Assembly (NCBI GenBank): GCA_027489095.1
Contig: JAIYAL010000122.1
Span: 1 to 62,726, forward strand
DNA: 62,726 nucleotides
Reading direction: 5' to 3'
Source: Erythrobacteraceae bacterium
Lineage (GTDB): Bacteria > Pseudomonadota > Alphaproteobacteria > Sphingomonadales > Sphingomonadaceae
In this document: piece after piece, positions 25,894 to 35,746 of the stretch
How positions within the stretch are numbered: the first letter of the stretch is position 1
Layout of the letters: every line of letters starts with the position of its first letter
Made by a program: the position numbers and the translations under genes
Notes under the pieces: generated by a model
Database searches by the model: none
The model's input: the letters and a program-made list of their open reading frames with translations, nothing else
What the model was told of the DNA's origin: nothing

Positions 25894-27397
25894 TGCGCCC
25901 GGCGCGCGCGCGGCGCCGACGTGTATCGGCGTGGTCGGGGACGGGCAGGTTGGCCTGACCGCAGCGATCGTGCTGCGCCGCAGCTACCCGCGCTCGGATG
26001 TCGTCCTGATCGCTGCGCCGCCCGATCCCGCTGCGCTCGCCGATGCGGCGATAACATCGTGGCCGAGTTCGCTGGGCTTCCACGACAGCTTCGGGTTTGA
26101 CGAGGCTGGGCTTATCCTGCGCGCGGGCGCCAGCCACCGTTTGGCGACACGCTATGCCGATTGGTGCGGTGCAGGCCGCGATTGGGTGTTGCCCTATGGC
26201 GCTGCGCTTGATCCGGCCATGCGGGTCAATTCCGGCGATGATGGGCCTGCTGGCTCGGCCCATAGCGCATCATTGGGTGCTGCAGGGCCGCAAACCGTGA
26301 CGCAGGCCTTGGCGGCAAGCGGGCGGTTCGCCATGCCAGTCGACAACCCGGAGTCCCCCTTGTCGGACATCGACTATGCGCTGCGATGGAACGGGCCGGC
26401 ATATCGTTCCCGTCTTGCGTCTCTGGCCCGCCATATGGGCGTTCGCCACCTGACGGCCGGGCTGAGCCGGCTTGCCCATGCCGGCGATGGTTCGCTGACT
26501 GCGGTTACGTGCGAGGATGGATCCCTGATCGCAGCGGACTGGTGGCTCGATTGCAGCGGGCCGGCAGCCCGGCTTCGTGCCGCTGCGAGCGAACCGGCGT
26601 TCGAATCATGGGCCGACATGTTGCCCGTCGATCGCTTGCTGGTTGACGACAGGAAAGCATCACCGGCACTCAGTCTCGAAGATCGCATCCTGGCCTGTGA
26701 AGACGGCTGGGCCTGGCAAGTTCCTGGCCGCGACGCGGTCCACGCCAGCTTTGGCTATGCATCCGGATTGACTTCGGATGCCGCTGCCACAGCCTCCTTC
26801 AAAAGGGCCTGTGGTGCGTCAGCGGTTGGCAAGATCGTTCTGCGGTCGGGGCGCTTGTGTGCTGCATGGGCGGGGAATGTCATTGCCATAGCCGACGCGG
26901 CAGCCAGCTTCGAGCCGCTTCACGGGCTCAATCTTCATCTCGCGCATCGGCAATTGGGGCTGCTCCTCGAACTGCTGCCGGCTCGCGATATCGATCCGCG
27001 CGAACGGGACGAGTACAACCGCCGCGCCGCGCTGCTGGCTGATGGCGCACGGGACTGGATTGCGGCGCACTATTGCAGCCCGGTGCCCAGAGAAGGGGCG
27101 TTTTGGCATTATGCCGGCACCCAGCAACGCTCAGACGCACTGAGCGCCGCCTTGCAGCAGTTCGGGGTGCGGGGCCGCATTCCGCATTTCGAGGACGCGC
27201 CAGTGGGACAGGCCGACTGGGCTGCAGTGCTTGCCGGGATCGGCGCCGGCCCTGGGCGAAGCGCGCTGCTGGCCGCCAAAGATCCGGCTCAGCTTAGCGT
27301 GCAGCAGGCAGCGCTGGAGCGTCGTTGCAGGGCTGCATTGGCGCTGGCACGCCCTTATCCCCAATGGCTCTCCGCAAGGCTCGCCAATCCGCAATGA
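25883..27397 (+). CDS. Degenerate flavin halogenase-like protein, catalytic residues replaced
   Basis: About 504 residues from a GTG at 25883 that overlaps copy 1; ATG 25844 is an alternative. The dinucleotide motif survives as GVVGDGQVGLTAA and the family tryptophan motif as WAWQVP. At the catalytic lysine position the sequence reads SHRLATRY in place of xxKLGIxF, so Lys is replaced by Arg. At the EPLES position it reads SFEPLHGLN, replacing the second Glu by His. It should still bind flavin, but is unlikely to halogenate by the known mechanism. The frame is intact over its full length and codon use is normal, so it looks repurposed rather than decaying. It may be a partner of copy 1. Confidence 0.75.
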   Translation: MSDDAPGARAAPTCIGVVGDGQVGLTAAIVLRRSYPRSDVVLIAAPPDPAALADAAITSWPSSLGFHDSFGFDEAGLILRAGASHRLATRYADWCGAGRDWVLPYGAALDPAMRVNSGDDGPAGSAHSASLGAAGPQTVTQALAASGRFAMPVDNPESPLSDIDYALRWNGPAYRSRLASLARHMGVRHLTAGLSRLAHAGDGSLTAVTCEDGSLIAADWWLDCSGPAARLRAAASEPAFESWADMLPVDRLLVDDRKASPALSLEDRILACEDGWAWQVPGRDAVHASFGYASGLTSDAAATASFKRACGASAVGKIVLRSGRLCAAWAGNVIAIADAAASFEPLHGLNLHLAHRQLGLLLELLPARDIDPRERDEYNRRAALLADGARDWIAAHYCSPVPREGAFWHYAGTQQRSDALSAALQQFGVRGRIPHFEDAPVGQADWAAVLAGIGAGPGRSALLAAKDPAQLSVQQAALERRCRAALALARPYPQWLSARLANPQ

Positions 27398-27417
27398 TCG
27401 TGCACCGGCACGACGCT

Positions 27418-28449
27418 CTAACGCAGTGGACCGAGGTTGCGCTGCAATGTGGCGCGCATGCTGTTCAGAAGCTCGGGCGACAAATCTCCGACGATGCCTT
27501 GCGCTTCGACAGGCAAATGTCCGCCAGGATCGCCGTTCGCCGCGAAAGCGTAGTGGCCGACGATGGCGCTCCAGGCGGCACGCTGGTTTTCAGGCAAATG
27601 GCGGAAGGCGTAGAGCGCGTGCAACAGCGCATCGTAAGGGTTGCCAAGTCCGGCTCGGGCGTCGTTCCACCAGTAGTTGACGAAGACGTTCACGGCATCG
27701 AGCGAATCGACCCCATGCCACCAGAGATACGGAATGTAGATTGCGTCTCCCGGACCCAACTCGGCTGTTGTCGCATTGGCCCAGGCCGCCGAAAATCTGG
27801 GAAAGCGGGCAAGATCCGGGTTCGCCAGTTCGACAAGGCTGATGGGCGTACCGGCCGGTGTGAACTCGAACGGGCCGGCATAGAGGTTGGCGATTTCGCC
27901 TGGCGGGAAAAGCGTGAAACGGCGATGTCCGGCGACAACGATGCCGATGTTTTCGTAGAGGTCGAAATGCGGCGCAACCCGGACGCGGTTGCCGATCCAG
28001 ATACGGGGGTTAACGGTCTCGTCGACGAGATGACAGCGGTGGGATGCGGAAAATCCGGGCAAGAGATCCGCCACGACTTCGGACTGGATCGCCAAGGCAC
28101 GTGGGCGGACCACATCACGTTCACGCAGGAGTTCGGCGAGGAATTGCGATAAAGGGGCCCGGCCATGCGTGAAGTTGAAGCTGGCCAGGCCATCCGCGTA
28201 GAAGAATCGTCCATCGATTTCGGGCGCGCCGACCAATACCGTCACCGGCCTGGCTGATGCGGCTTGCGCCAGCCTGGACAGCAGCGCGGTATCGCCGCCT
28301 TGCGCAGCGGCAACCGCTGGCCAATCCGAGGCAAACCGTCGCAACACGACAGGTTGGTCCATCGCACGGATCGACCTTTCGAAGGTTTCACGGTCCATAT
28401 CCCGCGCATCGATTTCGGCGATCGCTGCGGCAGGCGGCAAATTGCTCAA
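27418..28449 (-). CDS. Cupin-like (JmjC-fold, Cupin_8) protein
   Basis: 343 residues. The N-terminal half includes MDQPVVLRRFASDWPA, typical of Cupin_8/JmjC proteins. The putative metal-binding HxD is in VAPHFDLYENIG, with the distal histidine in LWWHGVDS; DAIYIPYLWWH is the usual JmjC-fold strand. Proteins of this group are Fe(II)/2-oxoglutarate oxygenases or their non-catalytic relatives. The start overlaps the upstream halogenase stop by 4 bp (ATGA), so it is the third gene of a halogenase-halogenase-cupin operon. This association recurs in TonB-receptor-linked loci, but its role is unknown to me. Confidence 0.8.
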   Translation of the reverse strand: MSNLPPAAAIAEIDARDMDRETFERSIRAMDQPVVLRRFASDWPAVAAAQGGDTALLSRLAQAASARPVTVLVGAPEIDGRFFYADGLASFNFTHGRAPLSQFLAELLRERDVVRPRALAIQSEVVADLLPGFSASHRCHLVDETVNPRIWIGNRVRVAPHFDLYENIGIVVAGHRRFTLFPPGEIANLYAGPFEFTPAGTPISLVELANPDLARFPRFSAAWANATTAELGPGDAIYIPYLWWHGVDSLDAVNVFVNYWWNDARAGLGNPYDALLHALYAFRHLPENQRAAWSAIVGHYAFAANGDPGGHLPVEAQGIVGDLSPELLNSMRATLQRNLGPLR

Positions 28450-29960
28450 GCGATTGCGCTACCCTGTTGGCGCAGGAACTGCGTCTGTGTCGGCATCGCT
28501 TCTGCCGTCTGCGCGATAACACCGCGAATATGGGCCAGGCGTTCCAGTGTTTCCTGGTCATCGATCATGTCGGCAACCGGATGGTAGCCACCGGCCGGAG
28601 CATTCTGGCCGACAAGTACCGATAGCCAGCTGGTTTCGGTGAAGAGCTCGTTATGCTCGCGAAACACGCGGCCGTTTGAGGCAAACATGGCGAGCTTTGC
28701 GGCCAGGCCTTCGGGCGGTTCCAGGGTCCGGCAATAGTTCCAGAACGCGGTGTCATCGCGTTCGGTCGCTTTGTAGTGCAGCACAAGAAAGTCGCGAATG
28801 TCGACGTACTCGCGAACCGTCTGTGTATTGAAGCGCGCCATCTCGGCTTCGTCGAAACGCCGTGTCGGGAAAAAGGTCAGCAGGCGGGCGATCGCGGACT
28901 GGATCAGGTGGATGCTGGTGGATTCCAGCGGTTCGAGGAAGCCCCCCGATAGTCCGATTGCGACCACGTTCTTGACCCATGCTGCCTTGCGGTGGCCGGC
29001 CGCAAATCGCAGCATGTTGGGCTCGGCCAGTGCGGGCCCGTCAAGATTGGCGCGCAATGTCGCAACCGCCTCATCATCGGAAATATGCGCACTGGAATAG
29101 ACATAACCATTGCCGGTTCGGTGCTGCAAGGGAATGCGCCATTGCCATCCGGCGCCGTGCGCGGTCGATCGCGTCAACGGTTGGGGCGGGCCTGCGCTTT
29201 CGCAGGGAATGGCGACGGCGCGGTCGCAGGGCAGCCATTTGCTCCAGTCCTCGAAACCCGTGCCAAGCGTCTGCGCGATCAGGAGGCCGCGAAATCCCGA
29301 ACAATCGATAAACAGGTCGCCCGTGATCGTCGCGCCCGAAGCCAGGCTGACCGCCGTGACAAAACCCGTTTCCGGATCTTGCTCGACATGGCGGACTTTG
29401 CCTTCGGTGCGCCGGACGCCAGCCGCTTCGGCGCGCCTGCGCAGGAACCGCGCATAGAGCCCGGCGTCGAACTGAAAGGCATAGGCCAGTTGCGACAGCG
29501 GCGAATTGGGTTGGTCGGTCTGCGGCCGCAGAAACTTCGCATTGCGCCCGGCGACGACAGATATCGAATAGTCGTCGAGCGGAGTCGTATCGCCCGATTT
29601 ACGGCCCTTGAGCCAGAAGTGATGAAACTCGATGCCAAGCATATTGACACCGTAGAAGCCGAAAGGATGGACATAGCGATGCCCGAGACGAGTCCAGTCA
29701 ACGAACTCGATGCCGAGCTTGTAGGTCGCGTTGGTGGCGCGCACGAACTCGTTCTCGTCGATGCCGAGCATGGTGTTGAACAGGCAAATCTGCGGGATGG
29801 TCGCCTCGCCGACTCCGACGGTGCCGATATCATCGGACTCGACAAGTTCGATCGAAAGGCCGGGCAACTGGCCGATGACGCGCGACAAGGCCGCAGCGGT
29901 CATCCAGCCCGCCGTGCCGCCGCCGACAATCACAACCTTGCGGACCGGCTCGGCAATCAT
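28446..29960 (-). CDS. Flavin-dependent halogenase (tryptophan-halogenase family), copy 3
   Basis: 504 residues from ATG 29960, which overlaps the preceding gene's stop by 4 bp. FAD motif [17 protein letters not shown]; catalytic Lys81 in TYKLGIEF; signature [19 protein letters not shown]; catalytic Glu in [12 protein letters not shown]. The C-terminal block LFTETSWLSVLVGQNAPAGG is shared with the upstream copy. The catalytic set is complete. It is clearly a paralogue of the upstream gene (29957-31489) and of copy 1, pointing to local duplication. The substrate is unknown. Confidence 0.88.
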   Translation of the reverse strand: MIAEPVRKVVIVGGGTAGWMTAAALSRVIGQLPGLSIELVESDDIGTVGVGEATIPQICLFNTMLGIDENEFVRATNATYKLGIEFVDWTRLGHRYVHPFGFYGVNMLGIEFHHFWLKGRKSGDTTPLDDYSISVVAGRNAKFLRPQTDQPNSPLSQLAYAFQFDAGLYARFLRRRAEAAGVRRTEGKVRHVEQDPETGFVTAVSLASGATITGDLFIDCSGFRGLLIAQTLGTGFEDWSKWLPCDRAVAIPCESAGPPQPLTRSTAHGAGWQWRIPLQHRTGNGYVYSSAHISDDEAVATLRANLDGPALAEPNMLRFAAGHRKAAWVKNVVAIGLSGGFLEPLESTSIHLIQSAIARLLTFFPTRRFDEAEMARFNTQTVREYVDIRDFLVLHYKATERDDTAFWNYCRTLEPPEGLAAKLAMFASNGRVFREHNELFTETSWLSVLVGQNAPAGGYHPVADMIDDQETLERLAHIRGVIAQTAEAMPTQTQFLRQQGSAIA

Positions 29961-31489
29961 GTCGCAGGTTCCTCGTCCCACGCCCCGCACATCTTCAGGA
30001 AGGCCCTATGCTCGGGCAGCGCACTTGCCACTTGCGCGTAGCCGGTCCGCAATTGCTGCATCATTTCCGCAATGCGCTTGTTGTCAAACGAGTCGACGAT
30101 CGGGTCGTAACCCTGCGGCCATTGGTTCTGCCCGAGCATCACGGCAACCCAGCTGGGCAGGCCGAACAGTTCGGCGTTATCCCTGAAACTGCGTCCCTTG
30201 CCGCGAAACAAGGCGAGCTTTTCGGCAAGCGACGCCGGGATTTCCATCGTCCGGCAATAGTTCCAGAACGGCGAGTCATCGCGCTGTGTGGCATGGTAGT
30301 GCAGGATGATGAAATCGCGGACATCTTCGAAGATGTCCTGCATGCTGCGATTGAACCATTCCCGTTCAGCCGGATCGAACCGGCGGTCGGGGAACACCGC
30401 CAGCAAGCGCGAAATGCCGGCCTGGATGAGATGGATGCTCGTCGATTCGAGCGGCTCCAGAAAGCCACTGGCAAGTCCCAGTGACACGACGTTGTGGCTC
30501 CATGTGTTCTTGCGGCGTCCGGTAACGAAGCGGATCTGCCGTGGGGCCGCCAAAGGCTCGGTCTCGAGGTTGGCGAGCAGCTGGGCCTCGGCAGCGGCAT
30601 CATCGAGAAACGCGCTGGAATAGACAATGCCATTTCCGGTGCGGTGTTGCAGCGGAATGTTCCACTGCCAGCCGGCACCATGCGCGCTCGAGCGGGTGTA
30701 GGGTCGCAGCTCTTCAGGATTGGCGGTGGGTACAGCAATGGCGCGGTCACATTTGAGCCAGTGCGTCCAGTCTTCGTAACCGGTCTTGAGCGTCTCTTCG
30801 ATCAGGAGCCCGCGAAACCCCGAGCAATCGATGAACAGGTCTCCTTCAAGAGTCTGGCCATTCTCGGTCGCCACGCTTTCCACAAAGCCATCCGATGATC
30901 GCTGCTTCACGCTTGTGATCTTGCCTTCGACGCGCTGCACGCCGTTATCGGTCGCGAATTTGCGGAGGAAGCGCGCGTAGAGCGAGGCGTCAAAGTGAAA
31001 CGCATAGAAGAGCTCTGAAATGGCCGATTTCGCGGATTCCGACGGACGCCCGAACGTACCGCGCGCTGCCGCCATGGCGCTCATCGAGTATTGCGCAATG
31101 TCGGATTGGTCCCCGAACTGGCGCTGGCTCAGAAACAGCTGGTGGAAATGGACGCCGTGAACATCTCGGCCAAAGTTGCCAAACGGGTGGAAATAGCGCT
31201 CGCCGATCCGGCCCCAGTTGGCGAATTCGATCCCGAGCTTGAACGTACCCTTGGTGGCCCGCAGAAACGCGTTCTCGTCGATCTCGAGCATGGTGTTGAA
31301 GTTCAAGATCGGCGGAATTGTCGCTTCGCCGACGCCGACGATGCCGATTTCGTCCGACTCGACCAGCGTGATGCGCGTCATCCCGTTCGATTGGAATTTG
31401 GACAACGCCGCCGCGGCCATCCAGCCGGCAGTCCCGCCGCCGACAATGACGATGCTGCGAATGCGGTGCTGGTCGTTGGCGAGACTCAT
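29957..31489 (-). CDS. Flavin-dependent halogenase (tryptophan-halogenase family), copy 4
   Basis: 510 residues. FAD motif [17 protein letters not shown]; catalytic Lys84 in [22 protein letters not shown] signature; [12 protein letters not shown] with the catalytic Glu. It is the first gene of a three-gene minus-strand operon (halogenase, halogenase, cupin) divergent from the TonB receptor. Two LacI-type palindromes lie in the 265-bp promoter region shared with the receptor, so halogenase and receptor expression are probably tied. A flavin reductase must be supplied from elsewhere. Confidence 0.88.
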   Translation of the reverse strand: MSLANDQHRIRSIVIVGGGTAGWMAAAALSKFQSNGMTRITLVESDEIGIVGVGEATIPPILNFNTMLEIDENAFLRATKGTFKLGIEFANWGRIGERYFHPFGNFGRDVHGVHFHQLFLSQRQFGDQSDIAQYSMSAMAAARGTFGRPSESAKSAISELFYAFHFDASLYARFLRKFATDNGVQRVEGKITSVKQRSSDGFVESVATENGQTLEGDLFIDCSGFRGLLIEETLKTGYEDWTHWLKCDRAIAVPTANPEELRPYTRSSAHGAGWQWNIPLQHRTGNGIVYSSAFLDDAAAEAQLLANLETEPLAAPRQIRFVTGRRKNTWSHNVVSLGLASGFLEPLESTSIHLIQAGISRLLAVFPDRRFDPAEREWFNRSMQDIFEDVRDFIILHYHATQRDDSPFWNYCRTMEIPASLAEKLALFRGKGRSFRDNAELFGLPSWVAVMLGQNQWPQGYDPIVDSFDNKRIAEMMQQLRTGYAQVASALPEHRAFLKMCGAWDEEPAT

Positions 31490-31610
31490 TTCGGTCTAAA
31501 TGCTCCTGAGAACCAAAGCCAAGCACCGCAGTCCCGGTCAAAATCTCGCTGCTGGACCGACGGTAGCGAACACCTTCCACCAAGGCATAACAAAATGTAT
31601 CCGCGCCCTT

Positions 31611-31626
31611 ATGGTAACGCTATCAT
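31611..31626. promoter_or_regulatory. LacI-type operator in the halogenase/TonB receptor divergent promoter (site D)
   Basis: ATGGTAACGCTATCAT is an imperfect 16-bp palindrome (6 of 8 positions symmetric) of the island family. It is 122 bp before the halogenase start and 129 bp before the receptor start. Confidence 0.65.
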
Positions 31627-31679
31627 AAAATTGCCGCGACCGTGATTTTTTGGTGTTGCAACATCCAAAATCGAGAATT

Positions 31680-31695
31680 ATGGTATCGCTAACAT
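31680..31695. promoter_or_regulatory. LacI-type operator in the halogenase/TonB receptor divergent promoter (site E)
   Basis: ATGGTATCGCTAACAT, second copy, centred 69 bp from site D and 60 bp before the receptor start. Paired sites at this spacing would suit DNA looping by a LacI-family tetramer or independent control of the two promoters. Confidence 0.65.
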
Positions 31696-31754
31696 AAGCG
31701 GCTAACAAGGGCTGCGGCGTAAATTGACGCCTAAATCCAAGGGGGGGGATTACG

Positions 31755-34700
31755 ATGATTGAGCTGAAGAGCGCTGCGGTTGTCTCGAAGCGCCGACATC
31801 CTGGCCAGATGCTCCTGGGCGGCGTGTCCGGCCTGGCGGTTTGCATGATGGCGGTTTCTTCCCCGGTCCGGGCGCAGTCCGCTTCCGACGCCGGTGAGGA
31901 CGTCACCAGCGAGGCGGGTGCCGAGAGCGAGATCATTGTTACTGGTCTGCGGAGAAGCCTTGAGACTTCGCAGAGCATAAAGAAGAACGCCAACACAATT
32001 GTCGATGTCATCACCGCCCAAGATATTGGTGCGCTTCCCGATCGCTCCGTGACCGAGGCCTTGCAGCGCGTTCCGGGCGTTACGATCAGCCGGTTTGCTG
32101 CCGCAAACGATCCCGATCACTTCTCGGTCGAGGGTGCTGGCGTTCAGATCCGCGGCCTCAATTTCGTACGGTCGGAATTCAACGGGCGCGATACATTCTC
32201 GGCGAACAACGGTCGCAGCCTGTCGTTTGAAGACGTTCCGGCCGAATTGCTCGGTAGCGTCGAGGTCTACAAGAACAACACGGCCGATATGATCGAGGGC
32301 GGGCTTGCCGGCACGGTTAACCTCAATACGCGTCGACCACTTGACGAAAAGGGTTTTCACACCGCGTTCTCGGCTGAGGTCAACTATGGTGACTTCGCCA
32401 AGAAAGCGAGGCCGGTTGGATCGCTTCTGGTCAGCAACACCTGGGATACCGAAAGCGGCACCTGGGGACTTTTGGGCAACGTCTCTTACTCGCAGCTCAA
32501 GAGCCGTGCGGACGGCTTTCAGATTTCGAACTATCAGACGCGCGACGGCGCCACGGTCAACAATCCCAATAACGGTGCCGGGCAGTTCCGGTCGAATTTG
32601 CCCGATGACACAGGCGGCCTTTTGCCGCTGGCCTATGCGCCGATCGGTGCTGGTTTCCGTACTCAGGAATTTGACCGGAAGCGGTTCGGTATTGCCGCTG
32701 TGGGGCAGTGGCAGAGCAACGACGGTCGCTCCGAAGCGACCTTCCAGTATCTGCGTTCGGAATCCGACGCAAACTGGGGCGAGCGCACGTTCGAAACCGC
32801 AGGGGACCTTTCGGACTTCAACACCTTCCCGGTCGGATGCGGCCAAAGCGCGACGGCCGCCTGCACGCCGGGTCAGTTCACCAACTACAAATACGGCGCG
32901 AACAACACGTTCGAAAGCGGCTATATCACCTTGCCGGGGACGGGCTGGCGTTCAGCGGATAGTGGTTTCCAGCCTCGCGTGCCAACCGGCGGCACCCAGC
33001 AAGTGCTCCAGCGCCGTCAGGTTCAGGACCGGAACGTTGTCAGCGATTTCGGCCTGAATGTGAAGTTCAAGGCCAACGACCGTTGGGCGTTCAGCGGCGA
33101 CGTCGCTTACGTCAAGGCAACGCATGACGTGCTGGACTTCAGCGTTATGGGTTCGACATTTGCCGATACCGAACTCGACCTGTCTGGCAGGGTGCCTACG
33201 GCAACGGTGCACAAGCCCAATAACCTCAATGCCAGTTGGTCGACACCCAATCCGCGCATTGCCGGACAATCGGACGGCGAGTTCTTTGGTGACGTCATGA
33301 ACACCTTCTGGCGTTCGGCGATGGATCACCAGGAGCAGAGCGATGGTGAGCAATGGTCGGTCCGCGGGGATACAACCTACAGTTTCGACGGAGACGGCTT
33401 CCTCAAGGAGCTCAAATTCGGTGCGCGCTATTCGGATCGTGACCAGACAACACGCTTCTCGGTCTATAACTGGGGCGCGTTGAGCGAAGTATGGGCCGGG
33501 AGTCCGGTCTGGATGGAGCAGGGGCCTGGTGCGAACTCGGTCGCCAAGCATGAATTTACCAATTTCTTCAAGGGTGCGATCGCCCCCCCACCGGTCGGCC
33601 ATTATTACACCGGCGACTTGATTGGAAACTACCAGGGCTCGGCCGAACTCTTCAAGTCGATCAACAATTATTGGGGCACGGCCAATGGCGGCCAATCCGG
33701 TAGCTGGGTGCCGTTGGCTGAGCGTCCCGATGTTGTCGCGGGAACACCATTCCTGCCTGGAGAAATCCAGACCGTCTCGGAAGCGACGATCGCTGCCTAT
33801 GCGCAGGTCAGTTTTGGCTCTGAGTTCAAGAATGGGCAGCGACTGGCGGGTAACATTGGCGTTCGCTATGTCTCGACAGATCTCAACGCCAGCGGGTCTA
33901 TCAGTGTGCCGCCGACGCTTGCCATCGGCAACGGCCAGCCGTTTGGCGTGTTCTGTGCGCCGGTGGTGCCGCCGGGATCGCCGCCGGGAACGCAGCCGGT
34001 AGTGCCCCCGGGTATTTGTCGCAATGGTGAGGCTGCCTACAATTCCGCCCAAGCCTTCTCGAACGGTGCGTCAGAAGCTTCGGTGGCAAATGCTGGCTAT
34101 AGATACTTCCTGCCGTCGTTCAACGTTAAGTGGGCCGTCGAAGATGACCTGATATTCCGCTTTGCGGCGTCAAAGGTATTGGCGCGTCCGGAAATGGGTT
34201 ACGTTCGCAACTTTGTTCAGGTGAATACGGATACAACCGCTGGGTTCCGTTTCACAGCAAATGCGGGCAATCCATTCATCAAACCGGCCACAGCCTGGAC
34301 ATTCGACCTGACGGCGGAATGGTATTTCTCGAAGGTCGGTTCGCTTACAGCTGACCTGTTTTACAAGAGGATCGACGGTTTCTTCTGGGACAGTGTGGTG
34401 CCGCGTGACATCACCAACAATGGTGTGACGCAAACCGTCGACATCATTGGCCCGGCCAACTTTGACGGAACGGGAGAGATCAAGGGTTTCGAAATTGCCT
34501 ACCAGCAGACCTTTGATTTTCTGCCCGGCCTGTTGAGTGGGCTTGGGGTGATCGCAAACTATACGTATATCGACAGCCAAGGCTTGCCCAACTCGTTCCT
34601 GCAGCAGGATACTGTCGGTACCAACCTGCCGGCGCCAGTAACGGGCACTGGAAGCATGCCGCTCGCCGGCTTGTCGAAGCACAACTACAATCTTGCCGGC

Positions 34701-35000
34701 TTCTACGAAAAAGGCCCCGTGTCATTCCGATTGGCGTGGAGTTGGCGTTCCGAATGGTTGCTGACTGCTCGCGACGTGATTTACCCGTACTATCCGATCT
34801 ACGCCGCGCCGGCGGGACAGCTCGACGCTTCGTTGTTCGTGCCGATACACAAGAACCTGAGGCTCGGCGTGCAGGCCGTCAACCTGACCAACACGACGAC
34901 CGAGACTTTGCAGCAGTATACCGCCGATGGGCTCAAGGCGCCCCGGTCCTTCTTTGTCAATGACTCTCGTTACTCGTTCATTCTTCGCGGCCAATTCTAA
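31755..35000 (+). CDS. TonB-dependent outer-membrane receptor for oligosaccharide uptake
   Basis: 1081 residues with a signal peptide (LLGGVSGLAVCMMAVSSPVR, cut after AQ). The TonB box EIIVTGLRR is at about 59-67, the plug domain follows (TIVDVITAQDIGALPDRSVT, RVPGVTISR, GLAGTVNLNTRRP), then a 22-strand-type barrel ends with SRYSFILRGQF, the terminal aromatic typical of outer-membrane proteins. Length and plug sequence match the large carbohydrate receptors of sphingomonads and caulobacters. No SusD partner is present. A run of eight G at 31741-31748 forms the ribosome site. It is divergent from the halogenase operon with two LacI-type palindromes between, and is closed by a strong terminator. 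Confidence 0.93.
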   Translation: MIELKSAAVVSKRRHPGQMLLGGVSGLAVCMMAVSSPVRAQSASDAGEDVTSEAGAESEIIVTGLRRSLETSQSIKKNANTIVDVITAQDIGALPDRSVTEALQRVPGVTISRFAAANDPDHFSVEGAGVQIRGLNFVRSEFNGRDTFSANNGRSLSFEDVPAELLGSVEVYKNNTADMIEGGLAGTVNLNTRRPLDEKGFHTAFSAEVNYGDFAKKARPVGSLLVSNTWDTESGTWGLLGNVSYSQLKSRADGFQISNYQTRDGATVNNPNNGAGQFRSNLPDDTGGLLPLAYAPIGAGFRTQEFDRKRFGIAAVGQWQSNDGRSEATFQYLRSESDANWGERTFETAGDLSDFNTFPVGCGQSATAACTPGQFTNYKYGANNTFESGYITLPGTGWRSADSGFQPRVPTGGTQQVLQRRQVQDRNVVSDFGLNVKFKANDRWAFSGDVAYVKATHDVLDFSVMGSTFADTELDLSGRVPTATVHKPNNLNASWSTPNPRIAGQSDGEFFGDVMNTFWRSAMDHQEQSDGEQWSVRGDTTYSFDGDGFLKELKFGARYSDRDQTTRFSVYNWGALSEVWAGSPVWMEQGPGANSVAKHEFTNFFKGAIAPPPVGHYYTGDLIGNYQGSAELFKSINNYWGTANGGQSGSWVPLAERPDVVAGTPFLPGEIQTVSEATIAAYAQVSFGSEFKNGQRLAGNIGVRYVSTDLNASGSISVPPTLAIGNGQPFGVFCAPVVPPGSPPGTQPVVPPGICRNGEAAYNSAQAFSNGASEASVANAGYRYFLPSFNVKWAVEDDLIFRFAASKVLARPEMGYVRNFVQVNTDTTAGFRFTANAGNPFIKPATAWTFDLTAEWYFSKVGSLTADLFYKRIDGFFWDSVVPRDITNNGVTQTVDIIGPANFDGTGEIKGFEIAYQQTFDFLPGLLSGLGVIANYTYIDSQGLPNSFLQQDTVGTNLPAPVTGTGSMPLAGLSKHNYNLAGFYEKGPVSFRLAWSWRSEWLLTARDVIYPYYPIYAAPAGQLDASLFVPIHKNLRLGVQAVNLTNTTTETLQQYTADGLKAPRSFFVNDSRYSFILRGQF

Positions 35001-35037
35001 TTGTGGCGATTTGGATGATTGGGTTAACATCTGAATT

Positions 35038-35071
35038 GGGGTGCCGCTTTAATGAAGCGGCACCCCTTTTT
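35038..35071 (+). terminator. Rho-independent terminator of the TonB receptor gene
   Basis: A 12-bp stem (35038-35049 pairing with 35055-35066, GGGGTGCCGCTT type; one position at the base is approximate) with a 5-nt loop is followed by TTTTT at 35067-35071. It begins 38 bp after the receptor stop. This is the clearest intrinsic terminator in the window. Confidence 0.85.
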
Positions 35072-35269
35072 CTATGCGGACACGTGAAGCGCTTCGAGGC
35101 GAGACATGCTAGGTAGAAAGCCGTTTCTTCGTGTGGCGTCTGGCGATACTGTTCGCAATGCGACGGCTTCGCAGCCGACGACATCCCGCATGATCTGCCG
35201 TAACCCTCGGGTACGTTCCTGCGCGCGCGGCAGGATCCTGCAAGTCTTGCGCCGGAGCAGTTGGCGCAA

Positions 35270-35746
35270 ATGATCTCGCTGGTTATCAATGGAGCCCCAC
35301 GCAGTCTCGATGTGCCGGAAGATTTTCCGTTGCTCTGGGCGCTGCGGGACATCCTCGGCATGATGGGCACCAAGTTCGGCTGCGGGATCGCGCAATGCGG
35401 CGCCTGTACCGTGCATGTCGATGGGGTAGCCGTACGGGCCTGCATCACCGAAGTCGGCAGCGTTGCCGGATCCAAAATCACGACCATTGAAGCCATGGCC
35501 GATACCCCTATCGGTACAGCACTGCAGTCCGCATGGCTTGAACTCGATGTTGTGCAGTGCGGCTATTGCCAGGCCGGACAGATCATGTCGGCAGGGGCGC
35601 TGCTGGCCGAAAACCCCGCGCCAGACGATGCGGCCATCGACGCCGCGATGGAAGGCAACATCTGCCGTTGTGCAACCTATCAGCGCATTCGTGCGGCAAT
35701 CAAGCTGGCATCGCGCCAGCCGCAAGCCGACCGTCGGCACCAATGA
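35270..35746 (+). CDS. (2Fe-2S) small subunit of an isoquinoline 1-oxidoreductase-type molybdenum hydroxylase
   Basis: 158 residues. The N-terminal plant-type cluster is formed by Cys38, Cys43, Cys46 (FGCGIAQCGACTV) and Cys58. The C-terminal cluster is formed by Cys97 and Cys100 (QCGYCQAGQ) with Cys132 and Cys134 (GNICRCATYQRI). It transfers electrons from the molybdopterin subunit encoded next, whose start overlaps this stop by 4 bp. The start is ATG 35270 or TTG 35261; GGAG at 35253 does not decide. Members act on N-heterocycles or aldehydes. No cytochrome c subunit or XdhC-type chaperone gene is adjacent. Confidence 0.9.
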   Translation: MISLVINGAPRSLDVPEDFPLLWALRDILGMMGTKFGCGIAQCGACTVHVDGVAVRACITEVGSVAGSKITTIEAMADTPIGTALQSAWLELDVVQCGYCQAGQIMSAGALLAENPAPDDAAIDAAMEGNICRCATYQRIRAAIKLASRQPQADRRHQ

